Shown here piece after piece: positions 35,022 through 43,718 of a stretch of DNA of 64,000 nucleotides. Below the pieces are notes generated by a model. The model did no database searches and had not been told where the DNA came from. It saw only the letters and a list, made by a program, of their open reading frames with translations. A program made the position numbers and the translations under genes. The first letter of the stretch is position 1; each line of letters opens with the position of its first letter. Source of the stretch: Pyrinomonas sp040289685 (lineage in GTDB: Bacteria > Acidobacteriota > Blastocatellia > Pyrinomonadales > Pyrinomonadaceae); contig NZ_PSLQ01000010.1 of assembly GCF_040289685.1 (NCBI RefSeq), positions 1 through 64,000 on the forward strand. Direction: 5' to 3'.

Positions 35022-36173
35022 ATGGATTTCGAACTGAACGAAGATCAGAAGCAGATCAAAATGAGCGTGCGCGAGTTTGCCGAAGCCGAAATCGCTCCGC
35101 ACGCGCGCGAGTGGGACGAAACGCAACACTTTCCCGCGGAACTCATCCCGAAGCTGGCCGAACTCGGGTTGATGGGGATTATCTTCCCGGAAGAGTACGG
35201 CGGTGCTGGCATGGGATACGTCGAATATGCGACCATCATCGAAGAGCTAGGGCGCGTTGATGGCGCCATTGGTCTGTCGGTGGCGGCACACAATTCGCTT
35301 TGCTCGAACCACATCTATATGTTCGGGACCGAGCAACAGAAACGTGACTACCTCGTTCCGTTGGCGCGTGGTCAACATCTCGGCGCGTGGGGGTTGACCG
35401 AGCCGAGCGCTGGTTCGGACGCTTCGGGGACGCGGACCACCGCCGTGCGGCGCGATGGCGGTTGGGTCGTTAATGGTTCAAAGAACTTCATCACGCACGC
35501 GATTCACGCTGATACATGCGTCGCCGTTGCTTCCACCGACCGTTCCAAAGGGAGCAAGGGGATCACGGCCTTCATCTTCGAGAAGGGGATGCCGGGTTTT
35601 TCGCCCGCCAAAAAGGAGAACAAGCTTGGAATGCGCGCATCGGAGACGGCGAGCGTCGTCTTCGAAGACTGTTTCGTACCGGATGAGAACCGTCTGGGTG
35701 AAGAGGGGATGGGCTTTATCAACGCCATGCAGGTGCTCGACGGCGGGCGCATCTCGATCGCCGCGTTGGCCGTCGGCATCGCGCAAGGGGCGTACGAAGC
35801 GGCCATCAGGTACGCCAAAGAGCGCGTGCAGTTTGGCAAGCCCATCGCCGAATTTCAAGCCATCCAGTTCAAACTGGCCGACATGGCAACCAGCATCGAG
35901 GCGGCGCGTTTGTTGACGTTGCGTGCCGCTCGCATGAAGGACCTCGGGCGTCCCGTGACCAAGTACGCTTCAATGGCAAAGCTGTTCGCCTCCGAGATGT
36001 GCGTGCGCGTTTGCGAAGAGGCGATTCAAATACATGGCGGATATGGTTACACCAAGGACTACCTGCCGGAGAAGTGCTGGCGCGATGCCAAACTGCTCAC
36101 CATCGGCGAAGGCACATCGGAGATTCAGCGCATCATCATCGCACGGCAACTTCTGCGGGAACTGACCGAATGA
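35022..36173 (+). CDS. Acyl-CoA dehydrogenase (short/medium chain type)
   Basis: 383 residues, typical length. It oxidises acyl-CoA to trans-2-enoyl-CoA using FAD and passes electrons to ETF. Signatures: MDFELNEDQKQIKMSVREFA at the start, GAWGLTEPSAGSDASG (FAD/substrate motif), NGSKNFITHA, VQFGKPIAEFQAIQFKLADM, and near the end IHGGYGYTKDYLPEKCWRDA with GEGTSEIQRI, which holds the catalytic Glu of butyryl- and isobutyryl-type enzymes. It overlaps meaB by 4 nt (ATGA), tying it to branched or odd-chain acyl-CoA breakdown that ends in propionyl- and methylmalonyl-CoA. Confidence 0.95.
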   Translation: MDFELNEDQKQIKMSVREFAEAEIAPHAREWDETQHFPAELIPKLAELGLMGIIFPEEYGGAGMGYVEYATIIEELGRVDGAIGLSVAAHNSLCSNHIYMFGTEQQKRDYLVPLARGQHLGAWGLTEPSAGSDASGTRTTAVRRDGGWVVNGSKNFITHAIHADTCVAVASTDRSKGSKGITAFIFEKGMPGFSPAKKENKLGMRASETASVVFEDCFVPDENRLGEEGMGFINAMQVLDGGRISIAALAVGIAQGAYEAAIRYAKERVQFGKPIAEFQAIQFKLADMATSIEAARLLTLRAARMKDLGRPVTKYASMAKLFASEMCVRVCEEAIQIHGGYGYTKDYLPEKCWRDAKLLTIGEGTSEIQRIIIARQLLRELTE

Positions 36174-37126
36174 GCACTGCGGTCGAACGCATACTGGCGG
36201 GGGACGAACGCGCCATTGCGCGCGCCATCTCCAAGGTTGAAGACGGCGCTGAAGATGCTTCCGCGCTGATGAGAGCGCTCTTTCCGCACGCTGGTCGTGC
36301 ATTGGTCATCGGGATCACGGGCGCGCCCGGCGCCGGAAAATCTTCGCTGGTCGATCGGCTCGCTGCGCTTTATCGGGAGCGCGGCGAACGAGTCGGCATC
36401 GTCGCCGTTGATCCGTCGAGTCCTTTTTCGGGCGGCGCGATTCTCGGCGACCGCATCCGCATGAACCGATTGGGGCTCGATTCCGGCATCTTCATTCGAT
36501 CCATGGCCACGCGCGGACAGCTCGGGGGATTGGCGCGCGCAACGGTGGATGCCGTCACCATTCTCGATGCGGCCGGTTTCGGGCGCATCATCGTCGAGAC
36601 CGTCGGCGTCGGCCAAGACGAGATCGAGATCGTCAAGGCGGCTGATGTCACCTGCGTTGTGCTCGTGCCCGGCATGGGCGACGACGTGCAGGCGATCAAA
36701 GCTGGCATCATGGAGATCGGCGACATCTTCGTCATCAACAAGGCCGACCGCGATGGCGTGCTTCGCACGGAGAAAGAATTGCAGGCGTTGCTCTCGCTCG
36801 TTCAACGCGACGATGGATGGTCGCCGCCCATTGTGCGCACGGTGGCTACCGAGAACAAAGGAATTGATGAATTGGCGGCAGCGATTGAACGTTGGCGGGC
36901 GTTTTCAGCGGATCGACAAAGCGGGCGCGCTCGCCGCGCGGCCATCGCGCGTTGGCGTATTCTGGAGCTATTACGCGACAAGCTGCTGGCGCAAGCTTTG
37001 AGTCGTGCAGACGTGCGGACGCGGCTAGAGGAGCTGGCGGCAGAAGTGGCCGAAAAGAAGCGCGATCCCTATTCCGCTGTGGATGAACTGCTCGGCGGAG
37101 ATGGGGGGGCACCATCCGTTGCTTGA
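36170..37126 (+). CDS. meaB: Methylmalonyl-CoA mutase-associated GTPase MeaB
   Basis: 318 residues from the ATG that overlaps the acyl-CoA dehydrogenase stop. It is a G3E P-loop GTPase that protects and loads B12-dependent methylmalonyl-CoA mutase (also annotated ArgK/LAO ATPase). P-loop GAPGAGKS (51-58), VGIVAVDPSSPFSGGAILGD, SMATRGQLGGLA, ETVGVGQDEIEI and NKADRDG are family hallmarks. The mutase itself (mutA/B) is not in the window. The epimerase gene follows 220 bp downstream on the same strand, with no gene in between. Confidence 0.94.
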   Translation: MSTAVERILAGDERAIARAISKVEDGAEDASALMRALFPHAGRALVIGITGAPGAGKSSLVDRLAALYRERGERVGIVAVDPSSPFSGGAILGDRIRMNRLGLDSGIFIRSMATRGQLGGLARATVDAVTILDAAGFGRIIVETVGVGQDEIEIVKAADVTCVVLVPGMGDDVQAIKAGIMEIGDIFVINKADRDGVLRTEKELQALLSLVQRDDGWSPPIVRTVATENKGIDELAAAIERWRAFSADRQSGRARRAAIARWRILELLRDKLLAQALSRADVRTRLEELAAEVAEKKRDPYSAVDELLGGDGGAPSVA

Positions 37127-37347
37127 AGCGCGCCGTATGGGGAGCTAGGGTCATGTGGTTCGCCCTGCATCCGGACTTTTAGGGCGCTAAATCGCCACAG
37201 GAGCTTCAAATTCAAAGAAGAGAGAGCAGGGGGGAAGGACGGAGAAGAACGGTTCGCTTGGACGCCAATCCTTGAATAGCGGGCATTGCGGGCCGTCTTC
37301 GAGCTTTTTTGCAGACTCTAGAGATCTCGCTTTGTCGGAATCCGTTT

Positions 37348-37773
37348 ATGCGCGACGAAAAGAGCACGCGGATCGAACACATCGGCGTTGCCGTTAACAG
37401 GATCGAAGAGGCGCTTGCCTTTTGGCGCGATGCGTTGGGACTGGAGCTAGCGCACGTCGAAGAGGTCGCCGATCAGCGCGTGCGCGTCGCCATGCTTCCC
37501 ATTGGCGAGACGCGCATTGAGTTGATCGAGGCGTCCGATACGGAATCGCCCATCGCTAAATTCATCGCTAAACGCGGTCCCGGCATACACCACATCGCCG
37601 TGCGCGTCGGCGACATTCGCACTGCGCTGGCGCGCTTGAAAGAGCGGGGCGTGCGTCTCATCGATGAAGAGCCGCGCATTGGAGCCGACGGTTGTTCGAT
37701 CGCTTTCATTCATCCATCGGCCACGGGCGGCGTGCTCATCGAGCTGGTCGAGCGTGCCGAGCGAAAGAGTTGA
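37348..37773 (+). CDS. mce: Methylmalonyl-CoA epimerase
   Basis: 141 residues of the glyoxalase/VOC fold. The enzyme interconverts (2S)- and (2R)-methylmalonyl-CoA using a divalent metal. IEHIGVAVNRIEEALAFWRD (metal His11), GPGIHHIAVRVGDI (second His), and GVLIELVE at the end (metal Glu) match the family in spacing and length. I start at the ATG giving MRDEKSTRIEH; 13 further codons upstream (37309) look non-conserved. Its place after meaB completes a propionyl-CoA-type salvage module. Confidence 0.92.
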   Translation: MRDEKSTRIEHIGVAVNRIEEALAFWRDALGLELAHVEEVADQRVRVAMLPIGETRIELIEASDTESPIAKFIAKRGPGIHHIAVRVGDIRTALARLKERGVRLIDEEPRIGADGCSIAFIHPSATGGVLIELVERAERKS

Positions 37774-38339
37774 AAATCAACGTCTCCTGAGAATGAATTC
37801 CGGAAGCTCGCGCCGGTGCGACAATAAACCGTCGTGACGCGACTTCGGCGAAGCGGGTATCTCAAGGGTGAAGGTGCCGAGAAACCTTTTGGCCCTCTAT
37901 TTGCACATCAACTGGCAGCCTCGGCAGCGAAAGCGCTGGGAAACAGGCCGCGGCGAATGCTTGTCGCGTCGGATCGCGTTTGGCGGGGAAGGCTTTCGGC
38001 GGTAGCGGGTCGCTTTGCGGCAATGCGTCTTCAGGTGGCTATTCTGTCGCCCGAAAACTGGTCAGCGGCGCGCTGCTATCACCCTCATCGTCGGTTGGAG
38101 CAGGGGGCCTCCTGCCTTGCGCCAACTGGACATCTGCGCCCGGAGAAACATAATCTTGACGGTTCGCGCATCCGCGAATCGGCGGAGCAAACTGAGGGCG
38201 TTTCGGGACTCGTCCGGCATGGGGGGCAAGATCCTGAGTGTTGAGAGCGCTGGGATGCGCAGACGCTTGAGACCCTTATGGCGAGGATCAAGACAAGACC
38301 TTGAGTGCCGAGATCGTTGAAATAGCAGAGGAGAAAGGA
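37774..38339. other. Long spacer before the foldase gene
   Basis: No gene is supported: a 136-codon GTG frame (37834-38244) has no recognisable domain and unnatural composition. An imperfect 23-nt direct repeat (38227-38249 and 38294-38316, 18 of 23 identical, 67-bp step) lies at the end. The foldase start codon is immediately downstream. Confidence 0.45.
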
Positions 38340-39548
38340 TTGAACACCAAACAGAAGAGCATCATCGCGGCGGTCATCACCGTCGTCGTGGCCATCGTTT
38401 TGATCGCGTGGTGGACGCGCGCCGGAAAGGCTTCGACCACGGTGCTGACCGCAGAAGACATGGCGTTGATCGCCAGTGATCAACCGGCTCCGGTGCGCGC
38501 GCAGCTTGCGGCGAGCGAGGAGGCGCGCAAGGAGTTTGCCGAAAACCTCAAAGAGTTGCTCGCCGTCGCCGAAGCGGCGCGCGCTGCTGGCGTGGACAAT
38601 CGGCCCGAAGTGCGGCAGCAATTGGAGCTGTTGCGCTCTTTGGTCATCGCACGGCAGTACGAAAGCGGCTTACGACGCGAAGGCAAGTCGCCGGATCAGA
38701 TCGTGTCGCCCGCTGAGGTGGAAAGCTTCCTGAAGGATCCGGCACAACAGGCGCAATTCAAGAGCTTCTTGGAAATGTTGCGTAAGAAAGGCGCGCCCGA
38801 AGAAGTCTTCAAAGAACAACTCCAGCAGCTTGAGCGGCAGTGGGCGCGCATTCAGATCGCGGCGCGCAAAGGAATGGAAGCGGGACTCGACCGTGACCGG
38901 CGTGTGCAGTTGCAGATCGCGCTGCAAGAGGCGAACTTGCTGGCGAGCGCCTACGTGCGTGATCTCGAACCGCGTATTCGCGCCACAGATCAGGAGATAG
39001 ACCAGTACATCGCGCAGCACCCGGAGCTGGACCCGAAACAGGCGCGCGCCAAAGCTCAACAGATACTCGAACGCGCGCGGGCTGGCGAGGACTTTGCGAC
39101 GTTGGCCAAACAGTACTCGGCCGATCCGGGGAGCAAAGAGCAGGGCGGTGATCTCGGTTGGTTCGGGCGGGGGACCATGGTCAAACCTTTTGAAGAGGCA
39201 GCCTTCGCGCTGCAACCGGGCCAGATCAGCGACATCGTCGAGACGCCTTTCGGTTTTCACATCATCAAGGTCGAAGAGCGGCGCACGCAGAACAAAGAGG
39301 GTAAGCGAGAGGAAGAGGTCCATGCGCGCCACATCCTGATCGCTCCCGGAAGGGAACAGGCCAACGACCCGTTCCTGCCGCCGATGTCGCCACGCGATCA
39401 AGCGCGCGCCGCCATTGAACAAGAGAAGCAGAAGAAGCTTTTTGAGGAGATCACGCGGCGGTCGCGCGTGCGCGTCGCGGAGAATTACAACGTGCCGCCG
39501 CCACCAGCACAACCGCCCACCACACAGCCATCGCCTGCTGAACGATGA
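38340..39548 (+). CDS. Parvulin-type peptidyl-prolyl isomerase (SurA/PrsA-like)
   Basis: 402 residues starting at a TTG preceded by GAGGAGAAAGGA; a TTG 13 codons earlier (38301) is less well placed. A single TM or uncleaved signal (SIIAAVITVVVAIVLIAWW, about 7-25) anchors it on the periplasmic side. The helical SurA-like chaperone region spans about 45-230 and the parvulin domain about 240-330: ARAGEDFATLAKQYSADPGS, GGDLGWFGRGTMVKPFEEAA and TPFGFHIIKVEERR. The tail repeats HARHILIAPG and ends in a proline-rich stretch (PPPPAQPPTTQPSP). Its likely job is folding of envelope proteins, for which this organism with many barrels has great need. Confidence 0.9.
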   Translation: MNTKQKSIIAAVITVVVAIVLIAWWTRAGKASTTVLTAEDMALIASDQPAPVRAQLAASEEARKEFAENLKELLAVAEAARAAGVDNRPEVRQQLELLRSLVIARQYESGLRREGKSPDQIVSPAEVESFLKDPAQQAQFKSFLEMLRKKGAPEEVFKEQLQQLERQWARIQIAARKGMEAGLDRDRRVQLQIALQEANLLASAYVRDLEPRIRATDQEIDQYIAQHPELDPKQARAKAQQILERARAGEDFATLAKQYSADPGSKEQGGDLGWFGRGTMVKPFEEAAFALQPGQISDIVETPFGFHIIKVEERRTQNKEGKREEEVHARHILIAPGREQANDPFLPPMSPRDQARAAIEQEKQKKLFEEITRRSRVRVAENYNVPPPPAQPPTTQPSPAER

Positions 39549-39612
39549 GGAGTGGCAAAGGTTTTCAAAGATGAGCGTTGCCGTGACGCTGTGATAGGAG
39601 GCGAGGGCGCTC

Positions 39613-40473
39613 GTGCGGTTCGGTGATTATCGCCTTGAAATCGTTTCGGATGGCGCGTTCGGTCTGGACGGCGGTGCGATGTTCGGCATCGTGCCGCGCG
39701 TCCTGTGGTCCAAAGTGGCCCCGCCGGATGATCGCAATCGCATCCGACTCGGACTGAACTGCCTGTTCATCGAAGCAGGACATGAGCGCATCCTCATCGA
39801 AACCGGCATCGGCGATAAATGGTCGGCCAAGCACGCGGAGATCTACGCCATCGCGCGGCAACGGAGTTTGCGCGAAGCGGTGCGTGCCGCAACCGGATAC
39901 TCCGCCGAACAGATCACCATCGTCATCAACACGCACCTCCATTTCGATCACGCAGGCGGCAACACCATACGCGACGCGCAAGAGGAGCGCGTCGTGCCGA
40001 CGTTTCCCAACGCGCGCTATCTCGTCTCGCGCGGCGAATACGAGCACGCCGAAGCGCCTACCGAGCGAGATCGGGCCAGCTACGTGCCCGATGATTGGCA
40101 GGCGCTGCGTCGCAACGGACAATTGGAACTCATCCCCTCACACTACGAGGTCGTTCCCGGCCTTCACGTGGAGACAGTTCCCGGCCACAATCGCACGATG
40201 CAGTGCGTACGGCTCGAACAGGCCGGACGGACGCTCTATTTCTTCGCCGATATCGTGCCGACGCGCGCTCACGTGCCATACGCTTGGATCATGAGTTATG
40301 ATCTATTCCCTTTGGAGACGCTGGCGGCGAAAAAGAGGCTTCTGCCGCAAGCCGTGCGCGAAGGTTGGATCTGCTACTTCTATCACGACTGGGATGCGCC
40401 GCTCTGCAAGTTGGTCGAGCAAGAGGGGCGCATCGTGCCCGTCGAATTGAAGGGGATAGATGTGCTCGCGTGA
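39613..40473 (+). CDS. Metallo-beta-lactamase-fold hydrolase
   Basis: 286 residues with GTG start. The zinc signature is intact: NTHLHFDHAGGN (HxHxDH), the later His in ETVPGHNRTMQC, the bridging Asp in LYFFADIVPT and a terminal His in YFYHDWDAPL. The order matches the group that includes YtnP- and AttM-like lactonases and other cytoplasmic MBL enzymes. No signal peptide. The substrate is unknown; quorum-quenching activity is possible but not shown by sequence. It lies 58 bp before mtnP on the same strand and may share its transcript. Confidence 0.88.
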   Translation: MRFGDYRLEIVSDGAFGLDGGAMFGIVPRVLWSKVAPPDDRNRIRLGLNCLFIEAGHERILIETGIGDKWSAKHAEIYAIARQRSLREAVRAATGYSAEQITIVINTHLHFDHAGGNTIRDAQEERVVPTFPNARYLVSRGEYEHAEAPTERDRASYVPDDWQALRRNGQLELIPSHYEVVPGLHVETVPGHNRTMQCVRLEQAGRTLYFFADIVPTRAHVPYAWIMSYDLFPLETLAAKKRLLPQAVREGWICYFYHDWDAPLCKLVEQEGRIVPVELKGIDVLA

Positions 40474-40530
40474 AGCGCCGAGCGGTCGAGAGAACAAGCG
40501 GGAAAGTTCACGACGAAGGACCGATAGCTT

Positions 40531-41412
40531 ATGGTAACAGCACGAATAGGGATCATCGGTGGGAGCGGACTCTACCAGATGCCCGAACTCGAAGGTGTCG
40601 AAGAGGTCGAGGTCGAAACGCCGTTTGGCAAACCGTCGGACGCTTTCATCGTCGGGACGCTCGAGGGCGTCCGTGTCGCTTTTCTGCCGCGGCATGGGCG
40701 CGGCCACCGCATCTTGCCGACGGAGCTGCCTTTTCGCGCGAACATCTACGCGATGAAGCTGCTGGGTGTTGAACGCATCCTATCGGCATCAGCTGTTGGC
40801 TCTTTGCAAGAGCGATACGCGCCGCTCGACATGGTGATCCCGGACCAATTCTTTGATCGCACGCGCGCCCGCGCGCACGAATCGACCTTCTTCGGCGATG
40901 GAATCGTCGCGCACATCACGTTCGCGCATCCGGTCTGTGATGAACTGGGCGACGTGCTCGAAGCGTCGTGTCGCGCTGTTGGGGTGCGCGTACATCGCGG
41001 CGGCACCTATCTTTGCATGGAAGGACCGGCCTTCTCGACCAAGGCTGAATCGAACGTTTATCGGGCGTGGGGCATGGACGTGATCGGCATGACGAACTTG
41101 CAGGAAGCCAAGCTGGCGCGCGAAGCCGAGATCTGCTACGCGACGCTTGCGCTCGTCACCGACTACGATTGCTGGCACGAAGAGCACGATGCGGTTTCAG
41201 TCGAGACCGTGGTCGAGAACTTGAACAAGAACGTTCGCAACGCGCAACTCGTCATGCGCGAAGCCGTCCGCCGGTTGAGCGCTGCGGAGCGTCGCTGTGC
41301 ATGCGGTTCGGCGTTGAAGAACGCCATCTTCACCGCGCCCGAGTTGTGGCCCGAAGCGACAACCAAACGGCTCGAGGCGATCATCGCAAAGTATAAACCG
41401 AGCGGGAGGTGA
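40531..41412 (+). CDS. mtnP: S-methyl-5'-thioadenosine phosphorylase
   Basis: 293 residues. MTAP cleaves methylthioadenosine with phosphate to adenine and 5-methylthioribose-1-phosphate. GIIGGSGLYQMPELEG and FLPRHGRGHRILPTELPFRAN hold the phosphate and ribose sites, GGTYLCMEGPAFSTKAES the purine loop, and TDYDCWHEEHDAVSVETV is the signature that separates MTAP from purine nucleoside phosphorylases. A cysteine pair CACGSAL near the C-terminus is typical of thermostable MTAPs. An AAGGA site lies 11 nt before the ATG. It is followed after 7 nt by a BamD-like gene. Confidence 0.95.
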   Translation: MVTARIGIIGGSGLYQMPELEGVEEVEVETPFGKPSDAFIVGTLEGVRVAFLPRHGRGHRILPTELPFRANIYAMKLLGVERILSASAVGSLQERYAPLDMVIPDQFFDRTRARAHESTFFGDGIVAHITFAHPVCDELGDVLEASCRAVGVRVHRGGTYLCMEGPAFSTKAESNVYRAWGMDVIGMTNLQEAKLAREAEICYATLALVTDYDCWHEEHDAVSVETVVENLNKNVRNAQLVMREAVRRLSAAERRCACGSALKNAIFTAPELWPEATTKRLEAIIAKYKPSGR

Positions 41413-41419
41413 AAGGTCG

Positions 41420-41881
41420 ATGGGAAACAAGCTGCGGAGTTGGGCGGTGGTTTTGGCGATCCTCGTTGCCGCACCCGCCGTCACGGCACAAACGGGCGTG
41501 CGCCGCGGACCCGATCCGACGACCATTCGCGATGCGGCGCTCGAAAAGGAATCGCTGCACAATCTTGAAGTGGCGCGACACTACTTCAAGATGAAGAAGG
41601 CTTACCGCGCCGCGCTCGATCGCGTCGAAGAGATCATCGCCGGCAACCCGAACTTTTCACGCTTGGATGAAGCGCTCTACATCGCAGGCATGAGCAGCCT
41701 CTATCTGGCCGAGAACAAGGGCAAACAAGCCCCGCGCCTCTCCCCCGAAAAGCTGCGCGATGATGCGCGCGCCTATTTGACGCGCCTCGTGCGCGAGTTT
41801 CCCGATAGCGCTTTTCGCAAAGAGGCTGAAGAGCGATTAGCCAAACTCGGCGGTCCCAAAACTGACTTGCCGGAAAAATGA
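41420..41881 (+). CDS. BamD-like outer-membrane assembly/TPR protein
   Basis: 153 residues with a signal peptide (WAVVLAILVAAPAVTA/Q). After the mature N-terminus a TPR-like helix pair is visible (SLHNLEVARHYFKMKKAYRAALDRVEEIIAGNPNFSRLDEALY), followed by a second (DARAYLTRLVREFPDSAFRKEAEERLAKL). This resembles BamD/YfiO/ComL modules but is much shorter than E. coli BamD (245) and has no lipobox cysteine. GGAGG lies 12 nt upstream, with a 7-nt gap to mtnP. A partner role in barrel assembly is possible; a generic periplasmic TPR scaffold is the alternative. Confidence 0.7.
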   Translation: MGNKLRSWAVVLAILVAAPAVTAQTGVRRGPDPTTIRDAALEKESLHNLEVARHYFKMKKAYRAALDRVEEIIAGNPNFSRLDEALYIAGMSSLYLAENKGKQAPRLSPEKLRDDARAYLTRLVREFPDSAFRKEAEERLAKLGGPKTDLPEK

Positions 41882-41923
41882 AGACGTTCTACCCCATCTT
41901 CGAATCACAGGAGAAATTCGACC

Positions 41924-42919
41924 GTGTCTTTATTGGTGGTGGGTTCGGTCGCGTTCGATGCCGTGGAGACGCCGTTCGGCAAGCGCGACCGAATGCTCGG
42001 CGGATCGGCCACGCACTTTTCGCTTTCGGCGAGCTTTTTCGCCGAGGTGCGCATTGTCGGCGTGGTCGGCAGCGATTTCGGCGCAGAGAACATCGCGTTG
42101 CTCCAACGCCATGGCGTGGATACGACCGACCTCGAGTGCATCGCCGATGGGAAGACCTTCTTCTGGCGCGGGCGCTACGACTACGATCTCAACACAGCCC
42201 ATACGCTCGAGACGCAATTGAACGTCTTCGCCGATTTCAAACCGAAGCTATCGGCTGAATCGCGGCGCGCGCGCTTGGTCTTCCTCGGCAACATCCAGCC
42301 CGAACTTCAACGCGAAGTGCGAGCGCAGGTCTCGGACGCTCGTTTCGTCGCGCTCGATACGATGAACCTGTGGATCGAGACGGCGCGTCCAGCGCTGCGG
42401 CGCGCCATCGAAGAGGTCGATGCTGTGATCATCAACGATGCCGAAGCGCGCCAACTGGCCGAAGAACCGAATCTGATCCGCGCCGCACGACGCATCCTCT
42501 CATGGGGACCGCGCGCCGCAGTGATCAAACGGGGCGAATACGGCGCCGCGCTGTTTACGCGCGAAAGCTACTTTGCCATTCCGGCCTATCCGCTCGAATC
42601 GGTCTTCGATCCGACCGGCGCCGGTGACACTTTCGCCGGCGGCTTCATGGGCTACTTGGCCAGTTGCGAAAAGATCGATGAGGCGGCCATGCGGCGCGCG
42701 ATGATCTTCGGTTCGGTGATGGCTTCGTTCAACGTTGAAGAGTTCGGCACCGAGCGCGTACAAAGATTGACGCATGCGGAGATCAACGAACGTTTCCGCG
42801 AGTTCAAACGCTTCACGCACTTTGAGGAGATCCCGTTCGAGCGGATCGCGCGCTTAGCGATGCCGGATGAGTCGGACAGATCGCCTGTTGCCGCCAAAGA
42901 GCCGACGGCGTTAAACTAA
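41924..42919 (+). CDS. PfkB-family sugar/nucleoside kinase
   Basis: 331 residues starting at GTG after AGGAGA. It has the ribokinase fold: MSLLVVGSVAFDAVETPFG at strand 1, LGGSATHFSLSASFFA (substrate lid), an acidic central region, AAVIKRGEYGAALF, and the catalytic DPTGAGDTFAGGFMGYL (GAGD with the base Asp). The sequence TPFGKRDRMLGGSATHFS resembles bacterial adenosine-kinase-like PfkB proteins. Its place two genes after mtnP is compatible with phosphorylation of a nucleoside or 5-deoxy/methylthio sugar, but substrate is inference only. It carries a 50-residue C-terminal extension with charged character. Confidence 0.88.
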   Translation: MSLLVVGSVAFDAVETPFGKRDRMLGGSATHFSLSASFFAEVRIVGVVGSDFGAENIALLQRHGVDTTDLECIADGKTFFWRGRYDYDLNTAHTLETQLNVFADFKPKLSAESRRARLVFLGNIQPELQREVRAQVSDARFVALDTMNLWIETARPALRRAIEEVDAVIINDAEARQLAEEPNLIRAARRILSWGPRAAVIKRGEYGAALFTRESYFAIPAYPLESVFDPTGAGDTFAGGFMGYLASCEKIDEAAMRRAMIFGSVMASFNVEEFGTERVQRLTHAEINERFREFKRFTHFEEIPFERIARLAMPDESDRSPVAAKEPTALN

Positions 42920-42993
42920 CACGAATCGATCAGCGCCGACGTTGGGCGAAGCCCGCGGCTGCAACGCCGAAGAAGGTTGGGAGGCGAAACCAG

Positions 42994-43371
42994 ATGTTCT
43001 GTCCAGTTTGCGAGTCGGAGTACGAAGCCGGTATCACGCGCTGCCCTGATGACGGGGCTGAGTTGGTCGAAAAGCTTCCACAGGAGAAGAGCGCGCGCGA
43101 TCAAAGCGAAGCGCGATTCATCCCCCTGCACGCTTTCGGCTCCCCAGCGGAAGCTGAGATGGTCGCCGACATCTTGCAGAAGAACGAGGTGCGTGCTGTC
43201 GTGAAGGCGGGTGGCGCCGATGCTTTCGCGCCGCTTCTTTCGACCACGGCACAAGGCTCGGTCGTCCTCGTCGATGAGCGAGATCTGGACCGAGCGCGCG
43301 AGGTCTACTACGCTTTCTTCGGCGAAGATGAGACGCCTTTGACCGGAGAGAGCGAGGGGGATTGGAAATGA
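42994..43371 (+). CDS. Zinc-ribbon plus DUF2007-like putative signalling protein
   Basis: 125 residues. The N-terminus MFCPVCESEYEAGITRCPDDG is a CxxC...C zinc ribbon with a CPDDG second half. Residues about 50-110 (FIPLHAFGSPAEAEMVADIL ... VVLVDERDLDRAREVYYAFF) match the DUF2007 fold, a ferredoxin-like domain related to PII-type regulators. GGGAGG precedes the ATG. It overlaps cutA by ATGA, which places two PII-like folds side by side. Function is unknown. Confidence 0.8.
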   Translation: MFCPVCESEYEAGITRCPDDGAELVEKLPQEKSARDQSEARFIPLHAFGSPAEAEMVADILQKNEVRAVVKAGGADAFAPLLSTTAQGSVVLVDERDLDRAREVYYAFFGEDETPLTGESEGDWK

Positions 43372-43718
43372 ATAACGAAGCTATCGTCGTCCTGATCACG
43401 GCGCCGAGTCGCGAGGAGGGATCGCGTTTGGCCGAAATGTTGGTCGGCTCTCGCCTCGCTGCCTGCGTTCAACTCATGCCCGAGATGGAATCGGTCTATC
43501 ATTGGCAAGGCGCGGTTCACCGCGATCCGGAAATACTTCTCATCGTGAAGACGACGCGCGCGCGCTTTGCCGAACTCGAACAACAGGTGCGCGCGCTTCA
43601 CAGCTACCAGACCCCGGAAATCATCGCCCTGCCCATCGTGGAATCTTCCGCCCCGTATCTCTCTTGGCTCGTCGAAAACGTCGGCAATCGCGCCAAAGCA
43701 GCGCGCGAAGAGGAGTAA
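43368..43718 (+). CDS. cutA: CutA-type divalent ion tolerance protein
   Basis: 116 residues. CutA forms a trimer with a PII-like fold. AIVVLITAPSREEGSRLAEMLVGSRLAACVQLMP and ESVYHWQGAVHRDPEILLIVKT, then LEQQVRALHSYQTPEIIALPI and YLSWLVENV are all family hallmarks. The start is the ATG overlapping the upstream stop in ATGA. Copper tolerance is the classical role but is disputed for most homologues. Confidence 0.93.
   Translation: MNNEAIVVLITAPSREEGSRLAEMLVGSRLAACVQLMPEMESVYHWQGAVHRDPEILLIVKTTRARFAELEQQVRALHSYQTPEIIALPIVESSAPYLSWLVENVGNRAKAAREEE

Noticed and set aside
37834..38244. 136-codon GTG frame between mce and the foldase
   Set aside because: No domain, no ribosome site, composition unlike neighbouring proteins.
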